From the NCBI GenBank assembly GCA_023423895.1, contig JAFAER010000205.1, positions 1 to 64,000 of the forward strand: a stretch of 64,000 nucleotides of DNA, written 5' to 3'. Positions 1 through 9,447 of this stretch are shown here, one piece after another. The position numbers were made by a program, and so were the translations under genes. How positions within the stretch are numbered: position 1 is the stretch's first letter; each line of letters opens with the position of its first letter. Source of the DNA: Pseudomonadota bacterium. Its GTDB lineage: Bacteria; Myxococcota_A; Polyangia; Polyangiales; Polyangiaceae. The notes beneath the pieces were generated by a model. It was not told the origin of the DNA. It saw only the letters and a program-made list of their open reading frames with translations, and ran no database searches.

Positions 1-1206
1 GCGCTGATCGCTGCCCCGTCCGCGGCCACGCCGTCGGCGGCGTCCGCCGCGCTCACCACGTTCACGCTCGCCGTTTGCGGGGGTACGCGGCGCGGGAGCT
101 CGAGGCACGGGCTCGCCCGGCTCGGAGATGGTGAAGCCCGGCAGATCGCTGTCGAGAAGATCGTCGTCGTCCTCCTCGTCCGTGTCCGTGTCCGCGTCGA
201 GCGAGGCGGCTTCGTGCGCCAACGGCGCGGGCCGGTCGGAGTCGCTGTCCGGGAGCTGGTCGAGTGTGGGCTGCGAGCTGAGCGAATGAACGGACGGCGA
301 GGCGCTTTCGATGTCCGTGACGTCCGTGAGGGAGACGTCCGCGTCGTCGTCCTCGTCTTCGTCTTCGTCGTCTTCATCTTCGATGAGGACACGCGAAGAC
401 GTGTCGAAAGCGAGCGCGGAGCTCTCGGCCGCAGCGTGCACGGCAGAGAGCGACGGATCGCTCGGAGGCGCGGTCTCCGTCGCGGGCGGCTGGCTCGACG
501 GCGGCGCCTCCTCGGAGGCAGCTCGCTCGGAGAGCTGTTCGCCGCTGCTCGGCGGAGCGGCGACCTCGTCGGTGACGAGCGCGCGCCGTGCGCTCATCGA
601 GCCGTTCTGCGTCCGCTTCGCATCGCGCGAGCGCGCGGGCGGCTCGGGCCAGTTCGGATACGAGACGGTGGCCTCGAGATCATCGGTTCGCTGCGGCAGC
701 ACGACGGGCGGCACCGACGGCGCTGCCTCGACGATCTCCGTCGAAGAGTCGACGGCAGACTCCGGGATCCCGCCGTGCGCTTCGACGATCGCGGCGGGGA
801 CCTCGGCAGCGGTCGCGGCGGCGGCGGGCGCGGCGCGTGACGACGACGGAGCGACTTCCTCGCCTGCCTCGTTTGCGTCTTCGTCGCCGACTTCCTCGGC
901 GGTGACGGCGGCCTCTTCGTTCTCACCGCGGGCGAGCTTGCGGCCACCGGCGAGGTACTCGTCGAAGTCGTCCGGGCGGATCAGATCTTCGACGTGGAGG
1001 AACGCGGCACGCTCCTGGCCGATGTCGATGAAGGCTGCCTGGAGGCCGGGAAGGACGCGGGTGACCTTGCCGAGGTAGACGTTGCCGACCGTTCCGGACT
1101 GCCGGCCTTTTCGTTCGATGTGCAGCTCGGCGATGATGCCGTTTTCAATCAGCGCGGCTCGCGTCTCGCGGAAATCACAGGAGATGACGAGAATGTTCTT
1201 GGCCAT
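1..1206 (-). CDS. Ribonuclease E/G family endoribonuclease, N-terminal part (runs off left edge)
   Basis: The first 402 residues are visible and the frame stays open to base 1. The N-terminus (MAKNILVISCDFRETRAALI) and the following segment with VYLGKV, VLPGLQAAFIDIG and AAFLHVEDL are the S1-fold start of the Rne/Rng family, which cleaves single-stranded RNA in mRNA turnover and rRNA processing. After about residue 88 the S1 domain is interrupted by roughly 300 residues of low-complexity sequence. It is rich in Ala, Pro, Ser, Asp and Glu, with a run of alternating Glu and Asp near residues 275-290, and ends in an Arg/Gly-rich stretch at the window edge. The catalytic domain lies outside the window, so RNase E cannot be separated from RNase G. 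The start at 1206 matches the family's usual N-terminus; the ribosome site is weak. Confidence 0.88.
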   Translation of the reverse strand, partial: MAKNILVISCDFRETRAALIENGIIAELHIERKGRQSGTVGNVYLGKVTRVLPGLQAAFIDIGQERAAFLHVEDLIRPDDFDEYLAGGRKLARGENEEAAVTAEEVGDEDANEAGEEVAPSSSRAAPAAAATAAEVPAAIVEAHGGIPESAVDSSTEIVEAAPSVPPVVLPQRTDDLEATVSYPNWPEPPARSRDAKRTQNGSMSARRALVTDEVAAPPSSGEQLSERAASEEAPPSSQPPATETAPPSDPSLSAVHAAAESSALAFDTSSRVLIEDEDDEDEDEDDDADVSLTDVTDIESASPSVHSLSSQPTLDQLPDSDSDRPAPLAHEAASLDADTDTDEEDDDDLLDSDLPGFTISEPGEPVPRAPAPRTPANGERERGERGGRRRRRGRGRGSDQR

Positions 1207-2180
1207 GGACGGGAATTGCTTTCCCGCCCAAAAGCGCAACGGTATAGGCGAGGGCTGTTCCCTCGGTCGAGGCAGGAGACCAACTGGTCACATTCACGCG
1301 AACGAGACCGGTGCCCTCGGGTATCGAGGGACAAGCCGGGGCGCGCATGGCGCGCATCTCTAGACGGGGAGCGTGACTCGGTCCTCATTGGCGACGACCA
1401 CCACCTGAGCACAGCCGAGGTGGCAAAACCCGTTGCGCCTTCGGGCGCCGGCAGCGAAAGAGCGTGCTCGTCCGCAGCCGTCAGGGCCCCATGGACTGCA
1501 TGGGGATCGAGAAAAGGGGACTGGGGAACAAATACCCCCAGGATTCGAGACGAAAATCGGAGGCCCAGCATGGCTGGACCGAATAAACCTGCGGAGACGA
1601 GGAGCTGATGCTTCTCGTGCCCTACAGACTTTCGTACCGGAATCCGCCGTCGTCCGCCACAGAGAAACTGTGATCGCGTGCGGCTCGGAAAAATGGGCTC
1701 GATCCCGGGCGCCAGCGCCGCAGGAGAATCCAGCCATCACGCGTCGGGGGCTCGGCCGAGCCGACAGTCCCGAGAGTTTCGACGATGCCGACAAAATAGG
1801 AAAGGCCCTGTCACACTCTTCCGCGCTACCGTTGCTCCCTCTCGGGCCTGGCGGGGTTCACGTTTCCGAGTCGACAGGGCCACATCAGATCACTGCCTCC
1901 GGGCTGGCTAGGTCCGGAGGCCGACATCTTGGCTGCCACGGGGACATAAGACGCCGCTCCCGTCGCGTCGAGTCTTTTCTGTGGACCAGCTTCAGATGTT
2001 TCGCGCGCGGCTCCTCTCCTTTGGGATGCGATCGAGACCCATCGTATGAACCTTTTGATTCCGATGGGTTATGAGCACATCCATACCAGGGTGGCTCGGG
2101 CGTGCCGTTGACCGGACGGAACCCGTAGCGGATACCGGCTGCCCGCGCGGCGTTGAGCTGCGCGCGGTGGGAGGACACCA
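1207..2180. other. Long intergenic stretch without a convincing gene
   Basis: This 974-base gap lies between the divergent RNase E/G and metalloprotease genes. Open frames on both strands are short, overlap one another and lack the codon bias of the neighbours. A small hairpin (CCCTCG/CGAGGG) is at 1314-1330. The gap must hold promoters and 5' leaders for both genes, possibly a long RNase leader, but I could not place a promoter, tRNA or riboswitch in it. Confidence 0.5.
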
Positions 2181-4508
2181 ATGCGATCGATCTTTTCGCG
2201 GGCTTCGATCCCGTTCGGCGCAGCGCTTCTCGTCTCTTCGCTCGCGAGCGCGGCGCACGCCGGCGACACGAAGACGATCACGCGGAACGGAGCAGCGTGG
2301 ATCCGACTCGGCGGAACGTATGCGGGGCCGAAGACGAACGACGTCGACGCACGCGCGCGATCGATCCTCGCGACGCAGGCGACCGACGTCGCGTCGCTGG
2401 TCACGAGCGGCATCGATCGATTCGGCGACGGGGAGGCCGTCGTTCGCTACGCGCAGACCCATCACGGCCTGCCGGTGATCGGGCGTGGTGCGTCGGTCCG
2501 CGTCTCGCGAGCGGGTCAGCCGCTCGCCACCGTGGTCGATCTCGAGCACGAGCTCCCCGCGACCGTATCGGCCGCCGTCAGCTCGGGTGATGCCGCGTCG
2601 ATCGCGTCGTCGCTCTCGACGTTCGGTGCCTCTGCTTCGGATGCGCATCTCGTCGTCTGGCCGACGCTCGATCGCGGCGCGCGGCTGGCCTACGCCGTCC
2701 TTCCCCGCGTGCCCGTCGGGATCCCCTCGCGCCCGCGTGTCATCGTCGACGCGGAGACCCGGGAAGTCCTCGAGGTTCGCGATCTCGTGACATTCGCGAA
2801 GGCGAACATGTTCGCGAGCAACCCGACGAAGTCGCTGAAGCCGGACCTCTCCGATCTCGCGCTGCTGCCGACGGGCCAGACGCTGTCGAACCCGTTCCTC
2901 GAAGCGTCGAACTGCGTGGACAAGAAGGCCGTGAAGGCGGTGGACATGTTCGGCTTCGCCCTGAACGTCCACGTGTGCGATCTCGTCCAGCTCGCGGCGC
3001 CGGACGCGGAGGGCAACTACGTCTACGAGCCATCGGACGTGCCGGGTAGCGCGGCTGCGGCGGAGGACCCGTTCTCCGAGGTCTCGATCTACTACCACGC
3101 GGCGAAGGCCTACTCGTTCTTCCGCACGCTCCAGGGAGATGCCGAGGCGCAGGTCGTCGTCGACAAGCCGCTTCGCGTCGTCGCGAACCTCCGCATGCCG
3201 GCCGGAATGATGACGGGCGACATGCAGAAGGCGGCTGACCCGAACCTCCCGCTCGAGCCGTTCCAGAACGCATTCTTCTCCCCCGCGGACGGCGGGCTCG
3301 GCGGGCTGTTCCAGCAGCTGTACGGGTTCGACTCCGGCGCGTTGTGGTTCGGGCAGGGCCCGACGCGCGACTACGCGTACGACGGCGACGTCGTCTATCA
3401 CGAGCTCGTCCACGCCGTCGTCGACGCGACGTTGAAGCTCGGCGCCTGGCACCTCGACGCGCGCGGTGCGATCGACGCGCCGGGAGCCATGAACGAAGGG
3501 CTCGCCGACTACTTCTCGTCGGCGATCTCCGGCGACCCGGACGTGGGCGAATACGCTGCCGTCGACATGGGCGCGGCGGAGGGCTCGGTCATCCGTACCC
3601 TCGCGAACCAGGATGCGTGTCCGACGGCGATCACCGGCGAGGTCCACTTCGACTCGACGTTGTTCTCCGGAGCGCTCTGGCAGGCGCGCATGCAGCTCCC
3701 CGAGGCCGACCGGTCGAAGTTCGACGCCGCGCTCTACAAGGCGATGCGTACGAACCCAGGCCGAGGCGATCTCGGCTTCGACGACCTCGCGAACCTCTTC
3801 TCGGCGACGCTCTCGACCGATCTGCCTGCCGGCAAGACCGCCCTCGAGAAGGTGATGACCGAGCGCGGGGTGCTGCCGTCGTGCGAGCGCATCTTGTCGT
3901 TCGACGGAAAGCCGATCGCGTCGCCCGACGCGCGGCTCGGGTTCGCGGCTCCGGGCAGGCAGATGGTCAACGTGAAGGGCATGGCCCCCGGGATCATCCA
4001 GGTGCGTGGGGCCCTTCCACCGGGCGCAACCGCGGTGAAGGTCTCGTTCGTCGCGCGCTCCGGCGGCGGAGGACAGAGCCCGCTCGGCGGGAACGGGAAG
4101 CCCTTCACGCCGGTCATCCTCGCGAAGCTCGGTGCGCCGATCACGTGGGACCCGGCGTCCAAGGCAGGGCACGACGCCGATCTGAAGGCGGAGGCGGACA
4201 ACGCGAGCGGCAGCACGTCGGCGACGTTCGAGCTCCCGGAGGGCACGACCGCGGACGCCATTTATGTGCAGATCGCAAGCACCGGAGACTCGAACGGCGC
4301 GTACGACAAAGTCGAGCTGTCCTTCACGGTCGTTCCCGGTGCCGGTGAAGAGCCTCCGGTCGCGGCGCCCTCCACCTCGACGAGCAAGGCGGAGAGCGGC
4401 TGCTCGGCCGCGCCGGCACGAACGAGCACGGCCGTCTTGCCGGCGCTCGTCGCGGCGGGCGCAGTGGTGACCGCGCTTCGGCGGCGGCGCCGTTCTACCG
4501 ATGGCTGA
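2181..4508 (+). CDS. Secreted gluzincin metalloprotease (M4/M36-like) with MYXO-CTERM-type tail
   Basis: A 775-residue protein with an N-terminal signal peptide ending near AHA. Residues about 35-210 resemble an FTP-type propeptide. The zinc site HELVH is at residues 407-411 and the third ligand lies in NEGLADYF (Glu439), 28 residues after the second His. That spacing is closer to fungalysin-like M36 than to thermolysin. A beta-rich region follows. The last 35 residues have a Cys-containing turn (GCSAAP), a hydrophobic segment and an Arg cluster, the layout of the MYXO-CTERM surface-sorting signal. The start has a good GGGAGG site about 7 bases upstream. It probably digests proteins at or beyond the outer membrane; the substrate is unknown. 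It appears monocistronic. Confidence 0.85.
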   Translation: MRSIFSRASIPFGAALLVSSLASAAHAGDTKTITRNGAAWIRLGGTYAGPKTNDVDARARSILATQATDVASLVTSGIDRFGDGEAVVRYAQTHHGLPVIGRGASVRVSRAGQPLATVVDLEHELPATVSAAVSSGDAASIASSLSTFGASASDAHLVVWPTLDRGARLAYAVLPRVPVGIPSRPRVIVDAETREVLEVRDLVTFAKANMFASNPTKSLKPDLSDLALLPTGQTLSNPFLEASNCVDKKAVKAVDMFGFALNVHVCDLVQLAAPDAEGNYVYEPSDVPGSAAAAEDPFSEVSIYYHAAKAYSFFRTLQGDAEAQVVVDKPLRVVANLRMPAGMMTGDMQKAADPNLPLEPFQNAFFSPADGGLGGLFQQLYGFDSGALWFGQGPTRDYAYDGDVVYHELVHAVVDATLKLGAWHLDARGAIDAPGAMNEGLADYFSSAISGDPDVGEYAAVDMGAAEGSVIRTLANQDACPTAITGEVHFDSTLFSGALWQARMQLPEADRSKFDAALYKAMRTNPGRGDLGFDDLANLFSATLSTDLPAGKTALEKVMTERGVLPSCERILSFDGKPIASPDARLGFAAPGRQMVNVKGMAPGIIQVRGALPPGATAVKVSFVARSGGGGQSPLGGNGKPFTPVILAKLGAPITWDPASKAGHDADLKAEADNASGSTSATFELPEGTTADAIYVQIASTGDSNGAYDKVELSFTVVPGAGEEPPVAAPSTSTSKAESGCSAAPARTSTAVLPALVAAGAVVTALRRRRRSTDG

Positions 4509-4631
4509 GCGGGAAGCTTCCCTTCCGACGGACGAGATCGTTGGAGAGCGGGCGGGGAGGCCTGCTTTCCACGGTCGAAGCGCTCGGCGGACGTTTGCCT
4601 CGCGGGCGCGGCCGTTCTACCGTTCCGCCCC

Positions 4632-5471
4632 GTGAGCCCGCTTACCGAGATTCGTCACGTGGTCCAGCGTGAGCTCCGGAAGAATTTCCGGAGCTCGAAG
4701 GGGATCCTGCTCGCCGCTCTCTCGCTCCTCGGCGGCAGCAGCGTCGCGCTCCTCATGGTCAAGTACCAGGAGTTCAAGCGGCAGGAGCTCGGTGAGCTCA
4801 CCGCGGAGCAGATCCACGAGCTGCGCGAGAAGGCGCTCCTCAAGGCATACGGCGACGAGTCGATGGCGAAGTCGCTATCGGACGCTCCGGAGGTGCTGCT
4901 CGTCCTGCTCCTCCTGACGGTGTGGCTCACGCCGATGCTCGTCGCGCTGATGGGGTTCGACTCGGTCGCGCCGGACATCCAGCATCGCAGCGTGCGCTAC
5001 TGGACGGTGCGCTCACGTCGGTGGTCGTACTTCGTCGGGAAGTGGGCCGGCCTCTGGGCGACGGTCTCGGTCGTGACCCTCGCGATGGATCTCATCATCT
5101 GGGTCGTCTGCATCGCGCGCAACGAGGCGACGGTGGCGCAGACGTTGTCGTGGGGCGTCCGGTTCTGGGTCGTCTCACTACCGATGAGCGCCGTCTGGTG
5201 TGGGATCGCGACGCTCGTGAGCTCGCTCTTCCGCAGCCCCATCCTCGCGCTGCTCCTGACGTTCGCTGCGTTCTTCGTGATCTGGGTCGTGTACCTGGTC
5301 GCGATGGTCGCGGGGGCCGACTGGGTCGCGTACGTCTATCCGAATCACTACGATCATCTGCTGCTCCACCCGCAGGCGCACAAGCTGGCCACCGGGCTGG
5401 GGGCGTGTCTCGGGATGGCTGCGCTCTACGTGAGCGCCGGCTCCTACCTCTTCATGAAGCGAGACGTCTGA
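4632..5471 (+). CDS. ABC-2 type transporter permease
   Basis: A 279-residue membrane protein starting at GTG. It has a short cytoplasmic N-terminus, a first hydrophobic segment (residues 18-38), a charged loop, and five further membrane segments from about residue 85. The conserved pattern after the second segment (FDSVAPDIQHRSVRYW) is typical of ABC-2/NatB-like permeases. Its stop codon overlaps the start of the next gene as TGATG, so the two are translationally coupled and should form one transporter with the downstream ATPase. The substrate cannot be read from sequence; homologues export drugs, lipids, polysaccharides or sodium. Confidence 0.85.
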   Translation: MSPLTEIRHVVQRELRKNFRSSKGILLAALSLLGGSSVALLMVKYQEFKRQELGELTAEQIHELREKALLKAYGDESMAKSLSDAPEVLLVLLLLTVWLTPMLVALMGFDSVAPDIQHRSVRYWTVRSRRWSYFVGKWAGLWATVSVVTLAMDLIIWVVCIARNEATVAQTLSWGVRFWVVSLPMSAVWCGIATLVSSLFRSPILALLLTFAAFFVIWVVYLVAMVAGADWVAYVYPNHYDHLLLHPQAHKLATGLGACLGMAALYVSAGSYLFMKRDV

Positions 5472-6607
5472 TGGCGGCCGACGAGAACCTGACGACGGAC
5501 GCGAAGTCGTCCTCGACGCCTCCGGTGGCGGACGCGCCGGTCGTTCCTTCCGCAAACGGGCCCTCCGGTCTTGCTGCTCCTCCTGCCGTCACGCAGGACG
5601 CACCGGCTCCGCCGGCTGCCGCCGCGCCGACTGGCTACGTCCCCGCGCCGATCGACAAGCCGGCGAAGACGAAGCGGAAGAAGAAGGACGTCGAGATCGC
5701 CATTCGCCTCACGAAGGTGACGAAGCGGTTCGGCCCGAAGACCGCGGTCGATCAGGTCTCGCTGAAAGTGAAGGCCGGTTCGGTCTACGGGCTCATCGGC
5801 CCGAACGGCGCCGGCAAAACGACGACGTTCTCGATGCTCGCGGGGTTCCTCCGCCCGACCGAGGGCGCCGTCGAGGTCCTCGGCTACGAGCCGACGCAGG
5901 TCGACGAGCTCCGCTCCCGCCTCGGCGTCCTCCCGCAGGACGCGCTGCTCCCGACCTGGGACAAGGTCGGCGAGTTCTTGATGCACATGGCCGCGCTGCA
6001 GGACGTTCCGCCGGACCGCATCGAGGCGGAAGCGCGCGAGGTCCTCGAAGAGGTCGACGGCAAGGACTGGTGGAAGCTTCGTTGCGGGCAGCTCTCGCAC
6101 GGTATGGCGAAGCGCGTGCAGCTCGCTCAGGCGCTTCTCGGCGACCCCGAGATCGTGCTGCTCGACGAGCCCACCGCGGGCCTCGATCCGCGTGTCGCGT
6201 ACGAGGTGCGCCAGCTCATCAAGCGCCGCAAGGGGCGCTGCACGCTGGTCGTCTCGAGCCACAACCTCCAGGAGCTCGAGGAGGTCTGCGACGCCGCTTG
6301 CATCCTCGACCGCGGACGCGTCGTCGCGAGCGGATCGATCTCGGAGCTCACCGCCGCGAGCGAGGAGGTCCGCATCAAGCTCGGTGCCGGGCCGACGCCG
6401 ATCGCGGTCGTCCGCGAGCTGCCGATGGTCAAGCGCGTCGAGTTCGAGGAAGACCGCCGCGAGCTGGTCGTTTACTTCGATCGCGGCCATGTCGACGCCG
6501 AGACCGTCATCGGTCACGTGCTCTGGGCGCTGCTCCAGAACCAGGCGCGCATCAGCGGCGTGACGAAGGGCAAGGGCCTCGAGCAGCGCGTGATGGAGCT
6601 GACCTGA
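5471..6607 (+). CDS. ABC transporter ATP-binding protein
   Basis: A 378-residue ATPase coupled to the permease upstream by a TGATG overlap. Residues 1-70 are a Pro/Ala-rich extension ending in a Lys-rich patch, unusual for this family. The nucleotide-binding domain follows, with Walker A GPNGAGKTT (about residue 115), signature LSHGMAKRVQ, Walker B IVLLDEPTAGLD and an H-loop in SSHNLQELEE. The last 80 residues are the accessory domain seen in ABC-2 drug/lipid exporter ATPases (CcmA/NatA type). The signature reads LSHGM rather than LSGGQ, a tolerated variation. It powers export through the partner permease. Confidence 0.9.
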   Translation: MAADENLTTDAKSSSTPPVADAPVVPSANGPSGLAAPPAVTQDAPAPPAAAAPTGYVPAPIDKPAKTKRKKKDVEIAIRLTKVTKRFGPKTAVDQVSLKVKAGSVYGLIGPNGAGKTTTFSMLAGFLRPTEGAVEVLGYEPTQVDELRSRLGVLPQDALLPTWDKVGEFLMHMAALQDVPPDRIEAEAREVLEEVDGKDWWKLRCGQLSHGMAKRVQLAQALLGDPEIVLLDEPTAGLDPRVAYEVRQLIKRRKGRCTLVVSSHNLQELEEVCDAACILDRGRVVASGSISELTAASEEVRIKLGAGPTPIAVVRELPMVKRVEFEEDRRELVVYFDRGHVDAETVIGHVLWALLQNQARISGVTKGKGLEQRVMELT

Positions 6608-6647
6608 CGCTCGAGCGCGGCGCAGCGCTGGATAGCGGCGGAGAACG

Positions 6648-6962
6648 ATGAAGTACATCGCCGTCATCACGACCACGGGCAGCGCCGACGAAGCACGGCG
6701 GATCGCGCGCGACCTCGTCGAGCGCCGTCTCGCGGCGTGCGCGCACGTCTCCGAAATCGAGAGCTTCTACGTCTGGAAGGGCGCGCTCGAGAACGACAAG
6801 GAGCATCGGATCGTCTTCAAGACGACCGCGGACCAGTACGACGCGCTGGAGCGTGCGATCAAAGCGCTCCATTCGTACGAGGTGCCGGCGATCTACTCGG
6901 TGCCGCTCGACCGAGTGTTCGGACCATATGCGGAGTGGCTCGAAGCGGGCTCCAGCGGCTAG
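6648..6962 (+). CDS. cutA: CutA1-like divalent-cation tolerance protein
   Basis: A 104-residue cytoplasmic protein matching the compact CutA1 fold throughout: VITTTGSADEARRIA at the N-terminus, ERRLAACAHV, ESFYVWKG, and the C-terminal HSYEVPAI segment. The family forms very stable trimers and has been linked to copper and other divalent-cation tolerance, though its biochemical role is unsettled. It lies 40 bases after the ABC ATPase gene on the same strand and may share its transcript. Length is normal for the family. Confidence 0.92.
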   Translation: MKYIAVITTTGSADEARRIARDLVERRLAACAHVSEIESFYVWKGALENDKEHRIVFKTTADQYDALERAIKALHSYEVPAIYSVPLDRVFGPYAEWLEAGSSG

Positions 6963-7091
6963 TCGCCCGCGCACGCGGCGCGTCCACCCATGACCGCCGG
7001 TTCTGAACGCCATCGGAGCTTGCCCTCGCACACCTCGATCTGATGTGCTTCGAGCACGCGCGGCCCATCGCCGCGCGGAGAGGGGACACAG

Positions 7092-8249
7092 ATGAGGGGA
7101 GTCGACAACGCGGCGCGCGTGGGCGCGCCTGCTTGGTTCTTGGCCGCCGTGCTCTGCGCGGCCGCGGGCTGTTCGGCAGCGGGCGACGAGGTGACCTCGC
7201 CGTCGATCGACGTCGACGACGAGACGATCTCGCTCGAGTCGAAGGGGGGCGGGCACCACGCGCCGAACGGCAAGAAGCTCTTCGAGCGCGAGACGTTCGG
7301 GGGCAACGGGCGCACGTGCGAGACCTGCCACTCGGCGAAGACCGGCACGGTGTCTCCTCTGGAGGCCCAGAAGCGCTACGCGAAGAACCCGAACGATCCG
7401 CTGTTCCGATCGATCGACAGCGACGACGGCGTCGGAAGCTCGTTCACCCGCCTGCTCGAGGACGCGACCATCCGGGTGACGATCCCGCTGCCGTCGGGCT
7501 GGTCGCTCCAGGACGATCCGACGGCGACGACGGTGACGTTCAGGCGAGGCATCCCGACCACGTTGAACGTGCCGTCGCTCGACGACGTGTTCATGTACGA
7601 CGGCCGCAACACGTCGCTCGAAGAGCAGGCGCTTGGCGCGATCAACTCGCACTACCAGCCGCTTCGCCAGCCGACGCCCGCCGAGCTCTCCGCGATCGCC
7701 GCGCACCAGCAGACGAGCCCGTTCTTCTCGGACCCGAAGCTGCGGAAGTTCGCGCAGGGTGGTCCGGCGCCGACGCTTCCGCAGGGCCGTACGCCCGCCG
7801 AGAAGCGCGGCCGCCGCTGGTTCGTCCGCAGCGCCGAGGGCATCTGCAGCCACTGCCACGCGGGGCCGATGCTCGATGAGACGAGCGAGTTCTTGCTCGC
7901 GCCGGCGCCGCCGGGCACACGCTTCTTCACGGCCTTCGTGTCGGAGCTGAACAAGAAGAACGCACCGGTCCGCACGTTCGTCATCCGGCATGCGGACGGC
8001 ACGACCGAGACGCTCGCGAGCCCCGATCCGGGGCGCGCCCTCATCACCGGGAACGTCGCCGACGCCAACACGTTCCGCATCCCGACGCTCTGGGGCGCGA
8101 AGGACACGGCGCCGTACTTCCACGACAACTCCGCGAGGACGCTCGAGGAGCTCGCGAGCCACTACTCCGACTACTTCCAGATCGTGATCGGTGCACCGCT
8201 CACGCTGCAGGACCAGGCGGACATCATCGCGTACCAGAAGCTGCTCTGA
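7092..8249 (+). CDS. Di-haem cytochrome c peroxidase-like lipoprotein (MauG/CcpA superfamily)
   Basis: A 385-residue protein with a lipobox (Cys27) and two c-type haem motifs, CETCH at 76-80 and CSHCH at 252-256, in the two-domain layout of bacterial cytochrome c peroxidases and MauG-like enzymes. Conserved blocks include RGIPTTLNVPS, MYDGRNTSLEEQA and the C-terminal FRIPTLWGAKDTAPYFHDNSA. Both of the latter recur in the di-haem peroxidase family. The first haem motif sits close to the mature N-terminus. It may reduce peroxide or oxidise a protein substrate in the periplasm. A convergent di-haem cytochrome gene lies just downstream and could supply electrons. The start has a GAGAGGGG site. 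Confidence 0.85.
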   Translation: MRGVDNAARVGAPAWFLAAVLCAAAGCSAAGDEVTSPSIDVDDETISLESKGGGHHAPNGKKLFERETFGGNGRTCETCHSAKTGTVSPLEAQKRYAKNPNDPLFRSIDSDDGVGSSFTRLLEDATIRVTIPLPSGWSLQDDPTATTVTFRRGIPTTLNVPSLDDVFMYDGRNTSLEEQALGAINSHYQPLRQPTPAELSAIAAHQQTSPFFSDPKLRKFAQGGPAPTLPQGRTPAEKRGRRWFVRSAEGICSHCHAGPMLDETSEFLLAPAPPGTRFFTAFVSELNKKNAPVRTFVIRHADGTTETLASPDPGRALITGNVADANTFRIPTLWGAKDTAPYFHDNSARTLEELASHYSDYFQIVIGAPLTLQDQADIIAYQKLL

Positions 8250-8266
8250 GCACGTCAAGCCGATCG

Positions 8267-8311
8267 GGTCGGGCCGCTCCGCCCCCCTCGCTCGAACAGC
8301 GTGGCCCGACC
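8267..8311. terminator. Convergent hairpin between the peroxidase and cytochrome genes
   Basis: GGTCGGGCC at 8267-8275 pairs with GGCCCGACC at 8303-8311 across a 27-base loop. The hairpin lies between the two convergent stop codons (8249 and 8357). There is no strong T-tract, as is common in high-GC genomes. Confidence 0.45.
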
Positions 8312-8356
8312 GGCAGACGTACTTCCTGAACAACGGATCGCTCGGGCGCAGTGGCC

Positions 8357-9349
8357 TCACTTCTTGGCGGTGAGCACCACGGTCTCGCGGTCGGACGGAT
8401 CCGGCCCGCCCGCGGACGGCGGCAGCGTGCGGAAGTAGCGATAGAGCGCGCGGAGGTCGTCGTCGCTCATGCGCTTGAACGCCTGCCACGGCATCGGCGA
8501 GCCGTTGTGGACGCGGCCGACCTTCATGCGCGCGACGAACATCTCCTCGGACCAGTCCGTGATCCAGCCCCACGTCGGATCCGGCGTGAGGTTCGGGGCA
8601 ACGAACTGCTTGCCGGATCCGTCCATCGCGTCGTGGATGGCGCCGCCGCCGAAGAGCGGTCCGTCCGGCTGCGCCGTTCGCATGTCGTATTTCGTGTGGC
8701 AGCCGACGCAGTTCGCGACGTTGTTCGCGAGGTATTTGCCGTACGCCGCCGTCGGCTCGGGCTTCACGCTCGCGGGGATCGGGCCCGAGGGCGACTTCGG
8801 CTCGAGGATCCACGCCTTCACGAGGCGCCCGCCGGTCGTGACCGTGTGGGCCGGCACCTCGTGCGAGACGGCAGGCTGCGATCGCAGATACGAGATGATC
8901 GCGCGGAGGTCCTCGTCCGCGAGATCGGCGAACGGCATGAAGGGCAACATCCCGTGCCCGTCCGGTCGCACGCCGTAGCGGAGCATGCGCGCGATCTCCT
9001 CGTCCTTGTACCGACCGATGCCGTTGGTCGGATCCGGGGTGATGTTCGGGACGTAGAAGTTGCCGATGGGAAGCTCGAACGCGAAGCCGCCCGTGAGCGC
9101 GACGTCTTCTCCGCGGTCGACCGCAGCGCGCTGCTCCGGGGACGAGTGGCAGTCGGCGCAGTGGGCGGGGCCGCGCACGAGATATTTGCCGCGCTCGATC
9201 ACGGCCGGATCCGTGCTCGCGTGGATGTCGACCGTCGGCGCGTCGAACGTGCGGTCCTGACGTGCCGCGGTCAGCGCGACGAAGCCCCCCACCAAGCCGA
9301 CGATCGCAAGTGCAGCGCCACCGAGCTTCTTCTTCCACGAGCGTTTCAT
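8357..9349 (-). CDS. Di-haem c-type cytochrome
   Basis: A 330-residue protein with a Lys-rich N-terminus and a hydrophobic segment (residues 10-28) that is a signal anchor or uncleaved signal. It has two cytochrome c domains with CADCH at 64-68 and CVGCH at 214-218. Each is followed by a PNxTPDPTxGIG/WGW-type segment and a distal methionine region (GHGMLPFMPF in domain 1, HNGSPMPWQAF in domain 2). This layout resembles the cytochrome subunits of periplasmic dehydrogenases. A strong AAGGAG site precedes the start. The gene converges on the di-haem peroxidase, so the two may act together as electron donor and peroxidase; that link is inference. Confidence 0.88.
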   Translation of the reverse strand: MKRSWKKKLGGAALAIVGLVGGFVALTAARQDRTFDAPTVDIHASTDPAVIERGKYLVRGPAHCADCHSSPEQRAAVDRGEDVALTGGFAFELPIGNFYVPNITPDPTNGIGRYKDEEIARMLRYGVRPDGHGMLPFMPFADLADEDLRAIISYLRSQPAVSHEVPAHTVTTGGRLVKAWILEPKSPSGPIPASVKPEPTAAYGKYLANNVANCVGCHTKYDMRTAQPDGPLFGGGAIHDAMDGSGKQFVAPNLTPDPTWGWITDWSEEMFVARMKVGRVHNGSPMPWQAFKRMSDDDLRALYRYFRTLPPSAGGPDPSDRETVVLTAKK

Positions 9350-9447
9350 GCGTCTCGAATCTCCTTGCCCTGATAAGGCGAGCTCGAGGCGCTTTCCATT
9401 ACGTGAAATGTGTCCGCTGATCGGACGACACGGCGCACGGCGACTCG

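Noticed and set aside
1207..2180. Possible small genes or a gene remnant
   Set aside because: Frames are short and mutually overlapping, without ribosome sites or recognisable motifs; left as intergenic.
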